DNA from: Planctomycetota bacterium
GTDB taxonomy: Bacteria > Planctomycetota > UBA1135 > GCA-002686595
Length of the DNA stretch: 64,000 nucleotides
Assembly (NCBI GenBank): GCA_016714045.1
Contig: JADJNY010000002.1
Location: 558,001 to 622,000 of the forward strand
Direction: 5' to 3'
Shown here in pieces: positions 33,365 through 42,197 of this stretch. How positions within the stretch are numbered: the stretch's first letter is position 1; each line of letters starts with the position of its first letter. The notes beneath the pieces were generated by a model, which saw only the letters and a program-made list of their open reading frames with translations, did not search any database and was not told the DNA's origin. Made by a program: the position numbers and the translations under genes.

Positions 33365-36300
33365 CTACGGGACCCACAGCACGCGCACCGCGTTCGTCGT
33401 GTTGAACGTCGCGGGCGTGCAGTAGCTCGCGGAGTTCCGGTACCAGACCTGGTAGTTCATCGTGGCGCCCGCCGCGGGCACGAGGCCGCGCACGGAGACG
33501 CTCGGGTCGCCGGGTTCGGGGAACGACACGCTGTTCGCCGCGATCGGCTTCGTGCGCAGCCGGATCAGCGACCCGCCGACGCACAGGAGCCCGTCGCCGA
33601 GCACCGAGCCCGCGCCGCCGTTCTCCATGTCCGTGCCCTGGAAGAAGAGCGCCGTCGAGCTGGGCAGGTGGTTCGCGTCGAGCACGAGCGAGTCGTTCGT
33701 GACCTGCGCGAGGCCGATCGCTCCCAGGTGTCCGCCCTCCGCGTGCACCGAGTTCGGACAGCCGTTGCCCGTGATGCCCGTGCCGCCGCAGGGGCAGGCG
33801 GTCGACGCGCCGTCGCCGTTGCAGAACAAGCAGTAGTCGGGCGCCGCGTCCGACGCGCAGCAGTTCGGGAACATGTACCGCGAGAGCTCGGTCACGAGAC
33901 CGCCCGCGTCCTGCGCGACGAAGTGGAACTCGTAGAAGTACGCGTGCCCGTCGCAGCCGAGCGGGTCGACGACGGCGCTCGAGATGCACTCGGGTTCGCC
34001 GATCTCGGGGTGCACGTGGTCGTCGTGGTGCAGGATCGCCTGCCACGAGCAGAAGATCTGCGCGCTCGAGTGCTCCGCGTCGACGACGGACGCGATCAGG
34101 TCGACGTTCGACGGCGCGTCGAGCGGATAGAGCGCGCCCGCGGCCGGGCTCTGGATCGTCACCTGCGGCGGCGTGTTGTCGACGGAGACGAGGATCGTCG
34201 TCGTCGCGCTCGCGCCGAAGGAGTCCGTCACGCGCAGCGTCACGTTGCGGCGCAGCGGCCCCGTCGCGGGCGTCGCGGCGACCAGCACGCGCAGCTCGCC
34301 CACGCTGATGAACCCCGAAGTACCGCCCGGATCGCCGCGCAGGCGGATCTGCGTGCCCGCCAGCGGAGCGAAGTCGAGCACGTACGTCTCGTAGTTCGTG
34401 CCGTTGTTGCCCGCGTAGGCAGGAGAGACCACGAGTCCGCTCACCGGCGTCCACGCGCTGCCGTTCCACACCTCGACCTGCAACGTGTCCCAGAAGCCGC
34501 CGTCCGTGAAGTGCTTCCCTTCCTGGAAGACGAGCCGCTGGAACGTGCGCTGCGACGCGAACGAGTAGCCGATCCAGTCGTCGTTCCCCTGCGCGCCTGC
34601 GTGATACGTGTCGTACTGCGCGAGGTCGTCGTTGCTGCCGACGGGCGGGAACACGCCGTCCTTGATCACGTTCGGGTCGTGAGAGCCGCCGCCTTGCGGG
34701 CCGGGCGGGACGAGTTGTAGGACGCGCGCGATCACGGTGCCCGTCGACGTGACGTCGTCGAAGCGGTCGAACACGTGCGTCGGGTTCGCGAGCGCGCTCG
34801 TCGTGCCGTCCTGGAAGGTCCACAGGTAGGAGAGCGCGTGGTTCTCGGGGTCGAACGTGCCCGCGCTCGAGAACGCCACGGAGAGCGGCGACGCGCCCCA
34901 GCTCACCGCGGGCGTCGCGACGACGACGGGCGGCGTGTTCACGACGTACGCGAGGCGCTTCACGGCGCCTTGGCCGCCGCTCCCGGTGTAGTCGATGAAG
35001 TGCAGGTCGCCCGTGATCGGGTCCGTCGCCATCGCGACGGGCGCACCGGCCGTCAGGTTCGTGCCGAACGCGCGCACCGCGGTCGGACGCAGGCTCGCGT
35101 CGAACGCGATCGAGTGCACCCAGCCCCCGACGTAGTCCGTGACGAAGAGCGAGTTCTGCCACGTCGCGGGGTAGCTCGTGCCCGTGTACCACGCGCCGCC
35201 GATCGCGCAGTTGCCGTTGAACTGGAAGCCCGCGATCGGCGACGCGGCGTTCGAGATGCTGATCACCGCGGCGTTGTTGCCGGAGAAGATGCCGGTGTTC
35301 GCGACGCCGCCGTGACCGTACTCGAGCCACGGGCGTTCGTGCATGAAGCGCGGGATCGAGCTCGGCACCTGCACGCTCGTGTTGCACGGGTTCGGCCACG
35401 AGGGCGTCCCGAGCGTCTCCTGCACGAGCAGGTTCTGGAACTTGAAGAACGCGCTGCAGCTCCCGCCCGCGAGCGGGTTGGGCGCGTCCTGGTTCTCGAC
35501 CTGCGCGGTGAAGTAGCCGCCGGTCGCGGTGAGCCCCTCGTACAGCGGCCACCCGAAGTTCTGTCCGGGCGCGTCGCAGGTCATGAACTCCTCGCGCGTG
35601 TTCCAGCCGACGTCGCCGATCAGGAACACGCCGGGGTTCGCCGCCGCGGGGTCGGAGACGCCGGTGTTCGGCACGCGGAACATGCGGCAGGGATTGCGGA
35701 GGCCGAGCGCCCACACGCGCGAGCGCGGCGCGCGAGGGAACGCGGCGTCGTAGAACGGATTGCTCACGACGCCGTTGCCCGTCGCGGGGTCGAGGCGCAG
35801 GAGCTTGCCGTCGTGCGAGTCGACGAGCTGCGCGCGGAATGCGCCGATGCGCTCCTTCGACTGCAGGATGCCGTCGGCGAACGCGGTGTTGCTGCTGCCG
35901 CCGGTGTTCTGGCCGACGTCGACCTCGTCGTAGCTCGCGGCGTCGCCGCAGGAGAGCAGGAGCGTGCCGTCCGCGCCGAACGCGAGCGAGCCGATGCCGT
36001 GCGACTGGTGGCAGATCGGCACGCCGGTCGAGAGCGACTCACCGATCAGGATCGTGCGCGAGGCGTAGTTCACCGAGCGGTAGCCGTCGCTCGCGTTGCA
36101 CTGGTAGCGCGTCACGCGGCCGATCGTGTCGTGGAAGTACTCGTTCGCGTTCGGGTTGTAGGTCGGCGTGCCGAACCAGCGCGCGTGGTGCCAGTCGACG
36201 ACGTAGGCGCAGTAGATGTAGCCGTTCGACAGGAAGTTCGGGTCGAGCGTGAAGCCGAGCATGCCGTAGTCGCGCCAATCGCCGACTTCTTGGGAGAGGT

Positions 36301-36517
36301 CGAGCAGCGGGGTCGCGCTCTTGATGCCGTTCTCGACGAGCCACACGCGCCCCGACTTCTCCCACACGAGCATGCGGCCGTCGGCGGCGAAGGTGAGGCC
36401 GACGGGTTGCGTCCAGCCGCTCGCGACGTTGAGCGGGATGAAGTTCGAGGGCCAGCCGGCGGCGGCGGGGAGAGTCAGGAGGAGCGTGGAGAGGAGCGTG
36501 AGGGGGCGCATCGGCAT
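33365..36517 (-). CDS. Secreted PQQ-type sugar dehydrogenase-like protein with PKD, F5/8C-like and shared C-terminal domain
   Basis: A 1050-residue protein; the ATG at 36517 has a GGAG ribosome binding site and opens a signal peptide (PLTLLSTLLLTLPAAAG). Residues about 15-480 are a glucose/sorbosone dehydrogenase-type propeller (NVASGWTQPVGLTFAADGRM, MLGFTLDPNFLSNGYIYCAY, GDVGWNTREEFMTCDAPGQN, NFGWPLYEG). Next come a PKD domain (GTFDPENHALSYLWTFQDGT), a discoidin-like carbohydrate-binding region (FASQRTFQRLVFQEGKHFTD) and an Ig-like segment. The last 155 residues are the shared Cys domain: ACPCGGTGITGNGCPNS to YCTPATFNTTNAVRVLW. It converges with the M10-like gene and is divergent from the PqiA-like gene. 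Substrate unknown. Confidence 0.87.
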   Translation of the reverse strand: MPMRPLTLLSTLLLTLPAAAGWPSNFIPLNVASGWTQPVGLTFAADGRMLVWEKSGRVWLVENGIKSATPLLDLSQEVGDWRDYGMLGFTLDPNFLSNGYIYCAYVVDWHHARWFGTPTYNPNANEYFHDTIGRVTRYQCNASDGYRSVNYASRTILIGESLSTGVPICHQSHGIGSLAFGADGTLLLSCGDAASYDEVDVGQNTGGSSNTAFADGILQSKERIGAFRAQLVDSHDGKLLRLDPATGNGVVSNPFYDAAFPRAPRSRVWALGLRNPCRMFRVPNTGVSDPAAANPGVFLIGDVGWNTREEFMTCDAPGQNFGWPLYEGLTATGGYFTAQVENQDAPNPLAGGSCSAFFKFQNLLVQETLGTPSWPNPCNTSVQVPSSIPRFMHERPWLEYGHGGVANTGIFSGNNAAVISISNAASPIAGFQFNGNCAIGGAWYTGTSYPATWQNSLFVTDYVGGWVHSIAFDASLRPTAVRAFGTNLTAGAPVAMATDPITGDLHFIDYTGSGGQGAVKRLAYVVNTPPVVVATPAVSWGASPLSVAFSSAGTFDPENHALSYLWTFQDGTTSALANPTHVFDRFDDVTSTGTVIARVLQLVPPGPQGGGSHDPNVIKDGVFPPVGSNDDLAQYDTYHAGAQGNDDWIGYSFASQRTFQRLVFQEGKHFTDGGFWDTLQVEVWNGSAWTPVSGLVVSPAYAGNNGTNYETYVLDFAPLAGTQIRLRGDPGGTSGFISVGELRVLVAATPATGPLRRNVTLRVTDSFGASATTTILVSVDNTPPQVTIQSPAAGALYPLDAPSNVDLIASVVDAEHSSAQIFCSWQAILHHDDHVHPEIGEPECISSAVVDPLGCDGHAYFYEFHFVAQDAGGLVTELSRYMFPNCCASDAAPDYCLFCNGDGASTACPCGGTGITGNGCPNSVHAEGGHLGAIGLAQVTNDSLVLDANHLPSSTALFFQGTDMENGGAGSVLGDGLLCVGGSLIRLRTKPIAANSVSFPEPGDPSVSVRGLVPAAGATMNYQVWYRNSASYCTPATFNTTNAVRVLWVP

Positions 36518-36688
36518 GGATCTCCGTCGATGCATCGAGCGTATCCGACCGTTCGCCCCCCGGGCGCCGCGGAGTCCGGGGAAACGAGCACGAGCGTGGG
36601 GCGCGACTCGTCACTGCGCGCTCGGCACGTCCCGGACCCGCGGGGCACCGCGGGCGAGTCCTTGGTCTCGGCCTCTCCCGACGCCAGG

Positions 36689-37246
36689 ATGTCCCGCGTG
36701 GACGATGCCCCTCACGCCCTGCGCGCGCGCTTCAAGTCGACGTGGGACGTCGCGCCGTTGCTCGTCGTCGCCGCCGCGACGCTCGTGCTCGGGCTCACGC
36801 TCCCGATCCTCGACGTCGAGAAGTTCGTGTTCTGGGAGAGCAACTACTCCGTCGTCACCGGCGTCGCGAACTTGTTCGACGCGAACGAGTACCTGCTCGG
36901 GTTCGTGATCCTGCTGTTCTCGATCGTGTTCCCGATCGCGAAGCTGGGCGTGCTCGCGACCTTGTGGTGGGGGAAGTTCACGCACGAGCAGCGCTTCGGC
37001 CTCTTGCGCCGGCTCGAACAGGTCGGGCGCTGGTCGATGCTCGACGTGTTCGCGGTCGCGATTCTCGTCGTCGCGGGGAAGCTCGGCATGGTCGCGGACG
37101 TGCAGGCGCGCGTCGGGATCTACCTGTTCGCGGCGGCGATCCTGGTCTCGATGTTCGCGACCTGGCGCGTGAAGAAGCTCGCGCTGCGGGCCGCGCGGGA
37201 GGGGCGCGAGCCTGCGCTCCATCCGCCGGTGGACGAACTCGCCTGA
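36689..37246 (+). CDS. Paraquat-inducible protein A (PqiA)-like membrane protein
   Basis: A 185-residue integral membrane protein with four predicted spans at about 22-41, 68-90, 115-131 and 141-158. The signature of PqiA is present: LTLPILDVEKFVFWESNYSV in the first loop, GFVILLFSIVFPIAKLGVLA in the second span and GRWSMLDVFAVAILVV in the third. PqiA proteins work with MCE-domain PqiB/PqiC partners in lipid movement across the envelope. Here it is a single half-length PqiA domain without the zinc-ribbon cysteines and with no MCE gene nearby. The frame is open far upstream but that part is antisense to the dehydrogenase gene. Ribosome binding site is weak (CCAGG). Confidence 0.88.
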   Translation: MSRVDDAPHALRARFKSTWDVAPLLVVAAATLVLGLTLPILDVEKFVFWESNYSVVTGVANLFDANEYLLGFVILLFSIVFPIAKLGVLATLWWGKFTHEQRFGLLRRLEQVGRWSMLDVFAVAILVVAGKLGMVADVQARVGIYLFAAAILVSMFATWRVKKLALRAAREGREPALHPPVDELA

Positions 37247-37294
37247 CGCTTCGGTCGGAGTCGGAGGCTCCTGGCGCGCCAGGGCGCCGAAGCG
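37247..37294 (+). terminator. Terminator hairpin immediately after the PqiA-like gene
   Basis: CGCTTCGG (37247-37254), starting at the base after the stop codon, pairs with CCGAAGCG (37287-37294). Inside is a perfect 14-bp palindrome CCTGGCGCGCCAGG (37270-37283). It also separates the PqiA-like gene from the thiolase operon. Confidence 0.5.
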
Positions 37295-37412
37295 CGCGGT
37301 CCTGCGGCCCGGAAAGGCCGGTTCGCGGCGTCCCGGGCTAGGCCCCCGCGCGCTCCTTCCTTATCCTGTTCGGCCCCGTTCCCGTCCCGCACCCCTCACC
37401 GAGGTCATCGCC

Positions 37413-38594
37413 ATGAAGGACGTCGTCATCGTCAGCGCCTGCCGCACCCCGATCGCCAAGTTCCAAGGGGGACTCGCCGGGTTCACCGCGCCGCAGCTCG
37501 GTGCGCTCGCGATCCAGGAGGCGTTGAAGCGCGCGAACCTGTCCGCGAACGAAGTGCAGGAGGTCATCTTCGGCAACGTCCTCGCCGCCGGCATCGGGCA
37601 GAACCCCGCGCGCCAGGCCGCGATCAAGGCGGGCATCCCGAACACGGTCGCGTCCTTCACCGTGAACAAGGTCTGCGGCTCGGGGCTCAAGTCCGTGATG
37701 CTCGCCGCGCAGGCGATCCGCGCGGGCGACATCGACGTCGCGGTCGCGGGCGGTCAGGAGAGCATGACGAACGCGCCGTACCTGCTCCCCGAAGCGCGCG
37801 CCGGCGTGCGCCTCGGACACGGCAAGCTGATCGATTCGATGGTGTGGGACGGCCTGTGGGATGCCTTCAACGACTTCCACATGGGCAACACCGCCGAGCT
37901 CGTCGCCAAGAAGTACGAGATCACGCGCCGCCAGCAGGACGAGTTCGCCGCGCTCTCGCACCAGAAGGCGGGCGCCGCGACGGCCGCGGGCAAGCTCGAC
38001 AAGGAGAAGTTCACGGTGTCGATCCCGCAGCGGAAGGGCGACCCCGTCCTCTTCAAGACGGACGAGACGATCCGCGGCGACACGACGGCGGACTCGATCG
38101 CGAAGCTGAACCCCGCGTTCGTCAAGGACGGCACCGTCACGGCCGCGAACGCGAGCTCGATCAACGACGGCGCCGCGGCGCTCGTCGTCATGAGCGCGGA
38201 CAAGGCGAAGGCGCTCGGCTTGAAGCCGCTCGCGAAGATCACGGCCTACGCGTCCGGCGGCTGCGCGCCCGAATGGGTGATGATGGCGCCGGAGATCTCG
38301 ATCAAGAACTGCGCGACGAAGCTCGGCAAGCAGCCGCGCGACTTCGACCTGCACGAGATCAACGAGGCGTTCTCCGCCGCCGCGATCGCGCTGACGCGCG
38401 TGTTGGATCTCGACCCGAAGAAGGTCAACGTCAACGGCGGCGCGGTCGGCCTCGGCCACCCGATCGGCGCGTCGGGTGCACGCATCCTCGTCACGCTGCT
38501 CCACGCGATGGAGCAGAACAACGCGAAGAACGGCATGGCGTCCCTGTGCCTCGGCGGCGGCAACGCCGTCTCCGTCGCCGTCGAACGCCTCTGA
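37413..38594 (+). CDS. Acetyl-CoA acetyltransferase (thiolase)
   Basis: A 393-residue thiolase of the biosynthetic/acetoacetyl-CoA size class. Start MKDVVIVSACRTPIAKFQGG is canonical. The nucleophile Cys88 is in VCGSGLKS, His349 in GLGHPIGASGARI and the second Cys379 in SLCLGGGNAV, matching Cys89/His348/Cys378 of the reference enzyme; HEINEAF is also intact. It condenses two acetyl-CoA or cleaves acetoacetyl-CoA in the cytoplasm. It is the first gene of a rightward operon with a 3-hydroxyacyl-CoA dehydrogenase 53 bp downstream and a short-chain acyl-CoA dehydrogenase next, a set suited to C4 acyl-CoA turnover. No crotonase is in the operon. Confidence 0.96.
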   Translation: MKDVVIVSACRTPIAKFQGGLAGFTAPQLGALAIQEALKRANLSANEVQEVIFGNVLAAGIGQNPARQAAIKAGIPNTVASFTVNKVCGSGLKSVMLAAQAIRAGDIDVAVAGGQESMTNAPYLLPEARAGVRLGHGKLIDSMVWDGLWDAFNDFHMGNTAELVAKKYEITRRQQDEFAALSHQKAGAATAAGKLDKEKFTVSIPQRKGDPVLFKTDETIRGDTTADSIAKLNPAFVKDGTVTAANASSINDGAAALVVMSADKAKALGLKPLAKITAYASGGCAPEWVMMAPEISIKNCATKLGKQPRDFDLHEINEAFSAAAIALTRVLDLDPKKVNVNGGAVGLGHPIGASGARILVTLLHAMEQNNAKNGMASLCLGGGNAVSVAVERL

Positions 38595-38647
38595 GCCCGC
38601 CACGCCCCGGGCGGGCCCCCCGCAGCGCCTCCGCACACGCACACGCC

Positions 38648-39515
38648 ATGAAGAAGCCCTTCTACGATCGAGTCGCCGTCGTCGGCGCGGGCACGATGGG
38701 CAACGGCATCGCCCAGACGTTCGCCACGTTCGGTTCCGCCGTCCAACTCGTCGACGTGAACCCCGATGGCTTGAAGAAGGGCGTCGCCGCGATCGAGGGC
38801 TCGCTCGCGCGCATCGTGAAGAAGGGGAACCTCGCCGAGGCCGACGCGAAGGCGATCTCCGCGCGCATCACGGCGTCGACGGACCTGAAGTCGATCACGA
38901 ACGTGCCGCTCGTCGTCGAGGCGGTCGTCGGAGCGCAAGGAGGTCAAGGAGGCGGTGTTCCGCCAGCTCGACGCGCAATGCCCGGCGGAGACGATCCTCG
39001 CGACGAACACGAGCTCGATCTCGATCACGCAGATCGCCGCGTTCACGAAGCGCGCGGACCGCGTCATCGGGATGCACTTCATGAACCCGGTGCCGCTGAT
39101 GAAGCTCGTCGAGGTCATCCGCGGCCAGGAGACGAGCGACGAGACCACCGCGCGCGTCACGGCGTGCTGCGAGGCGCTCGACAAGGTGCCGGCGGCCGCC
39201 AACGACTACCCGGGCTTCGTCAGCAACCGCGTGCTCATGCCGATGATCAACGAGGCCGCGTTCTGCCTGATGGAAGGCGTCGCGACGCGCGAGGGCATCG
39301 ACACGGTGATGAAGCTCGGCATGAACCACCCGATGGGGCCGCTGGCGCTCGCCGACCTGATCGGCCTCGACGTGTGCCTCGACATCCTCACCGTGCTGCA
39401 CACCGGGCTCGGCGACGACAAGTACCGCCCGTGCCCGCTCCTGCGGCGCATGGTCGCCGCCGGTCGCCTCGGCCGGAAGAGCGGCAAGGGCTTCTACGAC
39501 TACGCCACGAACTGA
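38648..39515 (+). pseudogene. 3-hydroxybutyryl-CoA dehydrogenase, interrupted by a one-base insertion
   Basis: From ATG 38648 the product starts MKKPFYDRVAVVGAGTMGNG, with the NAD-binding GAGTMG motif. At 38930-38931 the sequence GTCGTCGGAGCGC holds one G more than the expected GTC GTC GAG CGC; removing it joins the two frames into [20 protein letters not shown]. The second frame continues with [40 protein letters not shown] (catalytic His), [20 protein letters not shown] and [11 protein letters not shown] to the stop at 39515. Corrected length is 288 residues, normal for the family. As written, translation would shift into a long alternative frame. Both halves are otherwise perfectly conserved, so either a sequencing error or a very recent mutation is likely. 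Confidence 0.9.
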
Positions 39516-39526
39516 AAGCGCGCTCC

Positions 39527-40675
39527 ATGGATTTCCAGCTCACCGAGCAGCAGACCCTGATCCGCGACATGGCCCGGAGCTTCGCCGAGGGCGAGCTCAT
39601 GCCGCGCGCGACGCAGATGGACCGCCAGGCGTTCATCGACCCCGAGGTGTTCGCGAAGATGGGCGAGCTCGGCCTGTGGGGCCTGACCGTGCCCGAGGCC
39701 TACGGCGGCGCGGGGATGGGCAACGTCGAGCTCGCGCTCGTGCTCGAGGAAGTGAACCGCGCGTGCGCGTCGACGGGCGTCACGCTGTCGGTGCACAACA
39801 GCCTGCTCGGCGCGCCGATCCACAAGTGGGGGAGCGAGGAACAGAAGCGCACGTGGCTGCCGCGGCTCGCGACGGGCGAGACGATCGGCGCGTACTGCCT
39901 GACCGAGCCGAACGCGGGCTCGGACGCGGGGGCGCTGCGCACGAGCGCCAAGCTCGACGGCGACACGTGGGTGATCAACGGCACGAAGGTGTGGGTCACG
40001 AACGGCGGGACGTGCGGCGTGATGCTCGTCTACGCGCGGACGGGGACCGCCGAGTCGCGCGCGAAGGGCATCAGCGCGTTCGTCGTGCCGAAGAACACGC
40101 CGGGCGTCACGGTCGGCAAGCACGAGAAGAAGTGCGGCATCCGGGCGAGCTCGACGACGGAGATCCTGCTCGAGAACGTGCGGCTGCCGAAGAGCGCGCT
40201 CATGGGCAAGCTCGACGACGGCTTCACGATCGCGATGGACACGCTCGATGGCGGGCGCATCGGCATCGCGGCGCAGTCGATCGGGATCGGGCGCGCGTGC
40301 CTCGAGGCCGCGGTGAAGTACGCGAAGGAGCGCGAGCAGTTCGGGCAGCCGATCGCGAACTTCCAGGCGATCCAGTGGAAGCTCGCGGACATGTCGACGC
40401 GCCTCGATGCGTCGCGGATGCTCGTGCACAAGGCGGCGTGGATGCGCGACAAGAAGGAGCGGTGCTCGCAGCAGGCGGCGGAGGCGAAGCTGTTCGCGTC
40501 GCAGACGGCGAACTTCTGCGCGGACGAGTGCCTGCAGATCCATGGTGGCGCCGGGTACACGGACCACTTCCACGTGGAGCGCCTCTTCCGCGACGCGCGC
40601 ATCACGGAGATCTACGAGGGTGCGAGCGACATCCAGCGCATCGTGATCTCGCGCGCGGTGTTGAACGGGGTCTGA
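39527..40675 (+). CDS. Short-chain acyl-CoA dehydrogenase (butyryl-CoA dehydrogenase-like)
   Basis: A 382-residue FAD-dependent acyl-CoA dehydrogenase starting MDFQLTEQQTLIRDMARSFA. Typical signatures are present: AYCLTEPNAGSDAGALRTSA for substrate and FAD contacts, YAKEREQFGQPIANFQAIQW, DECLQIHGGAGYT and the catalytic base in ITEIYEGASDIQRIVI. The position of the base and the overall length match short/medium-chain enzymes such as butyryl-CoA dehydrogenase. It oxidises acyl-CoA to trans-2-enoyl-CoA, passing electrons to an electron transfer flavoprotein not found here. The ATG is 11 bp after the end of the dehydrogenase gene, so it is the third gene of the operon. Much of the upstream open frame is antisense-type reading of the operon. 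Confidence 0.95.
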   Translation: MDFQLTEQQTLIRDMARSFAEGELMPRATQMDRQAFIDPEVFAKMGELGLWGLTVPEAYGGAGMGNVELALVLEEVNRACASTGVTLSVHNSLLGAPIHKWGSEEQKRTWLPRLATGETIGAYCLTEPNAGSDAGALRTSAKLDGDTWVINGTKVWVTNGGTCGVMLVYARTGTAESRAKGISAFVVPKNTPGVTVGKHEKKCGIRASSTTEILLENVRLPKSALMGKLDDGFTIAMDTLDGGRIGIAAQSIGIGRACLEAAVKYAKEREQFGQPIANFQAIQWKLADMSTRLDASRMLVHKAAWMRDKKERCSQQAAEAKLFASQTANFCADECLQIHGGAGYTDHFHVERLFRDARITEIYEGASDIQRIVISRAVLNGV

Positions 40676-40982
40676 GGTCGCCGGGAAGCCGCGCCAGAGC
40701 ACTTTCACCAAGTAGCCCATCCTGCGCCACACCCCGCGCGTGAGGCTCGGTGGCTCGCTATCTGGAGGAAAGGCGCTCTGGCCCGGTGTCGCTCCGCGGT
40801 GCAGCAGCGCGAAGCGGTCGAGCTGGTTGAGCGGTTACGAGATCGCCTCCCCGGCGCGGGGTGAGGCGGGGGGAAAGCGCGTCCGCCCGCGGGTCAGTCT
40901 CGCGTAGGGGGCGCCGCGCGCGCTGCGTCGAGCGTCGTGGCGCGCTATCCTGCCGCTCCCCATCGAGAACGGAACTCCGATC
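40676..40982. other. Intergenic region after the C4-acyl operon
   Basis: 307 bp without a gene. A loose inverted pair GCCAGAGC/GCTCTGGC lies about 80 bp apart, too distant for a confident terminator. The promoter for the small gene at 40983 is presumably at its end. Confidence 0.35.
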
Positions 40983-41087
40983 ATGAACGACTGTTGCTCC
41001 TGGAAGTACTCCGCGTTCTTCGTCGCCTCCCTGCTCGCCGTCGCGATCGCGCTCGTCACCGCGGGCTGCATCTTCGTGAAGACCTGA
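40983..41087 (+). CDS. 34-residue single-span membrane peptide
   Basis: A short frame starting MNDCCSWKYSAF followed by one hydrophobic helix (FVASLLAVAIALVTAGCIF) and a basic end. It lies 28 bp upstream of the beta-barrel protein gene in the same direction and has protein-like amino-acid use, which favours a real small protein. The TAGC segment is a weak lipobox, so it could also be a tiny lipoprotein. Function unknown. It is too short to be recognised by homology by eye. Confidence 0.5.
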   Translation: MNDCCSWKYSAFFVASLLAVAIALVTAGCIFVKT

Positions 41088-41115
41088 CCTCGGCCCGAAC
41101 CCACGAGATCCAACC

Positions 41116-41745
41116 ATGATCACCAACTCCATCCTCCTGCTCGCGCTCTCGATCCCCGCGGCTCCGGCGGCGGAGCCCGCGACCGTCGCGTCCTTCGACC
41201 AGGATCCCCGGCAGCCGTTCGAGCCCGCGCTCGCGCTTCCGTACACCTACATCGGCGTCTCGTATCTCTCCGCGAGCGTCGACGGCTACTCCGACGACCC
41301 GGACGGCCTCGTGATCGACGCGTCCGTCGCGTTGAACGACATGTGGTTCGCGTTCGGCAGCCGCGACGCGCTTTCGGGCGAGGTCGCGGGCAACGACGTC
41401 GACGTGGACACGTGGCACGCGGGCCTCGGCCTGCGCACCTCGGTCGCGACGAACGTCGATCTCGTCCTCGGCGCCGGCATGGCGTTCCTCGACGCGGACT
41501 CGTCCGCTCCGGGATCGGGAAACGACGAGGCGCTCGAGCTGCGCGCCGGCATCCGCGCGGCGCTCGGCGAGCGCGGCGAGCTCGGCGCCGGCGCGATCTA
41601 CACCGATTGGCAGGACAACGACAGCGTGACGACGGTCTACCTGCAGGGCGCGTACTACCTGGAGAAGCGCATCGGCTTCACGGCCGGCTTCTCGAGCAGC
41701 GACGACGTCGATTCGTTCGCGATCGGCGTGCGCTTCGTGCCCTGA
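41116..41745 (+). CDS. Outer-membrane beta-barrel-like protein
   Basis: A 209-residue protein with a signal peptide (ITNSILLLALSIPAAPAAE). The mature part is a run of alternating amphipathic strands: YTYIGVSYLSASVDGY, LVIDASVALNDMWFAFGSRD, TWHAGLGLRTSVATNVDLVL, LELRAGIRAALGERGELGAG, TVYLQGAYYLEKRIGFTAGF, ending FAIGVRFVP with a near-terminal aromatic, as in eight- to ten-stranded barrels of the OmpA/OprB-like small barrel type. No specific family is recognised. It likely sits in the outer membrane. It follows the 34-residue membrane peptide gene. Confidence 0.78.
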   Translation: MITNSILLLALSIPAAPAAEPATVASFDQDPRQPFEPALALPYTYIGVSYLSASVDGYSDDPDGLVIDASVALNDMWFAFGSRDALSGEVAGNDVDVDTWHAGLGLRTSVATNVDLVLGAGMAFLDADSSAPGSGNDEALELRAGIRAALGERGELGAGAIYTDWQDNDSVTTVYLQGAYYLEKRIGFTAGFSSSDDVDSFAIGVRFVP

Positions 41746-42197
41746 GTCGAGCGGCTCTCGATCGAAACGACGCCCGTGCGACCCGTCGCGCGGGCGTCGT
41801 GCGTTGCAGGGGAATCGGCGGAGCTTCGCGGCGTCGCGTGGCACGCTCTTCCTCCTCCCAGGGCTCGGCTCGTCCGCGATCGCTTGAAGGAGCGTCCGTC
41901 CCTTCGTGACTGGCGCGCTCGCGCGCCGTCGAGTAGGTTCGAGCTCTCGCGCGACGTCACGTCGGCGTCGCGCGCATCCCCGAGCATCCAGGAGGCACCC
42001 ATGACGAAGTCCGAGTCCGTCGTCGCGTCCTCCGTGCTCGCGTAGCGAGTCGTCGCCGCGAGTTCGGAGCGTTCGAGCGCCCTGCGCTCCGCTCCCGGTC
42101 CGTCCGTGCTCGGAGGGCCGCGCGAGCTCCGTTGCGCGGCCGTTGGGCCGCGTTCGATCGAAGGACGAAGCGAAACCCATGAGACGGACGAACCGAC
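41746..42197. other. Gap between the beta-barrel gene and rsgA
   Basis: 452 bp with no long gene. It holds the 14-codon frame at 42001 and otherwise G+C-rich sequence with no clear repeat. The rsgA promoter is presumably here. Confidence 0.35.
42001..42045 (+). CDS. Possible 14-codon leader peptide frame upstream of rsgA
   Basis: ATG at 42001 is preceded by AGGAGG with 5-base spacing, one of the strongest ribosome binding sites in the window. The frame gives MTKSESVVASSVLA and stops at TAG 42043-42045. It may be a leader peptide, a remnant of a decayed gene, or coincidence. It does not resemble a known attenuator peptide: there is no run of one amino acid. Confidence 0.25.
   Translation: MTKSESVVASSVLA

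Noticed and set aside
34775..36688. Upstream extension of the PqiA-like frame
   Set aside because: It is antisense to the dehydrogenase-like gene and reads as Arg/Val/Asp repeats; the true start is at 36689.
37844..39526. Long fused frame running from thiolase into acyl-CoA dehydrogenase
   Set aside because: The first part is a shadow of the thiolase gene and the middle is the shifted dehydrogenase; only the part from 39527 and the segment 38648-38930 are real coding frame.
41746..42197. Possible small RNA or riboswitch before rsgA
   Set aside because: No conserved stem or known motif could be seen.
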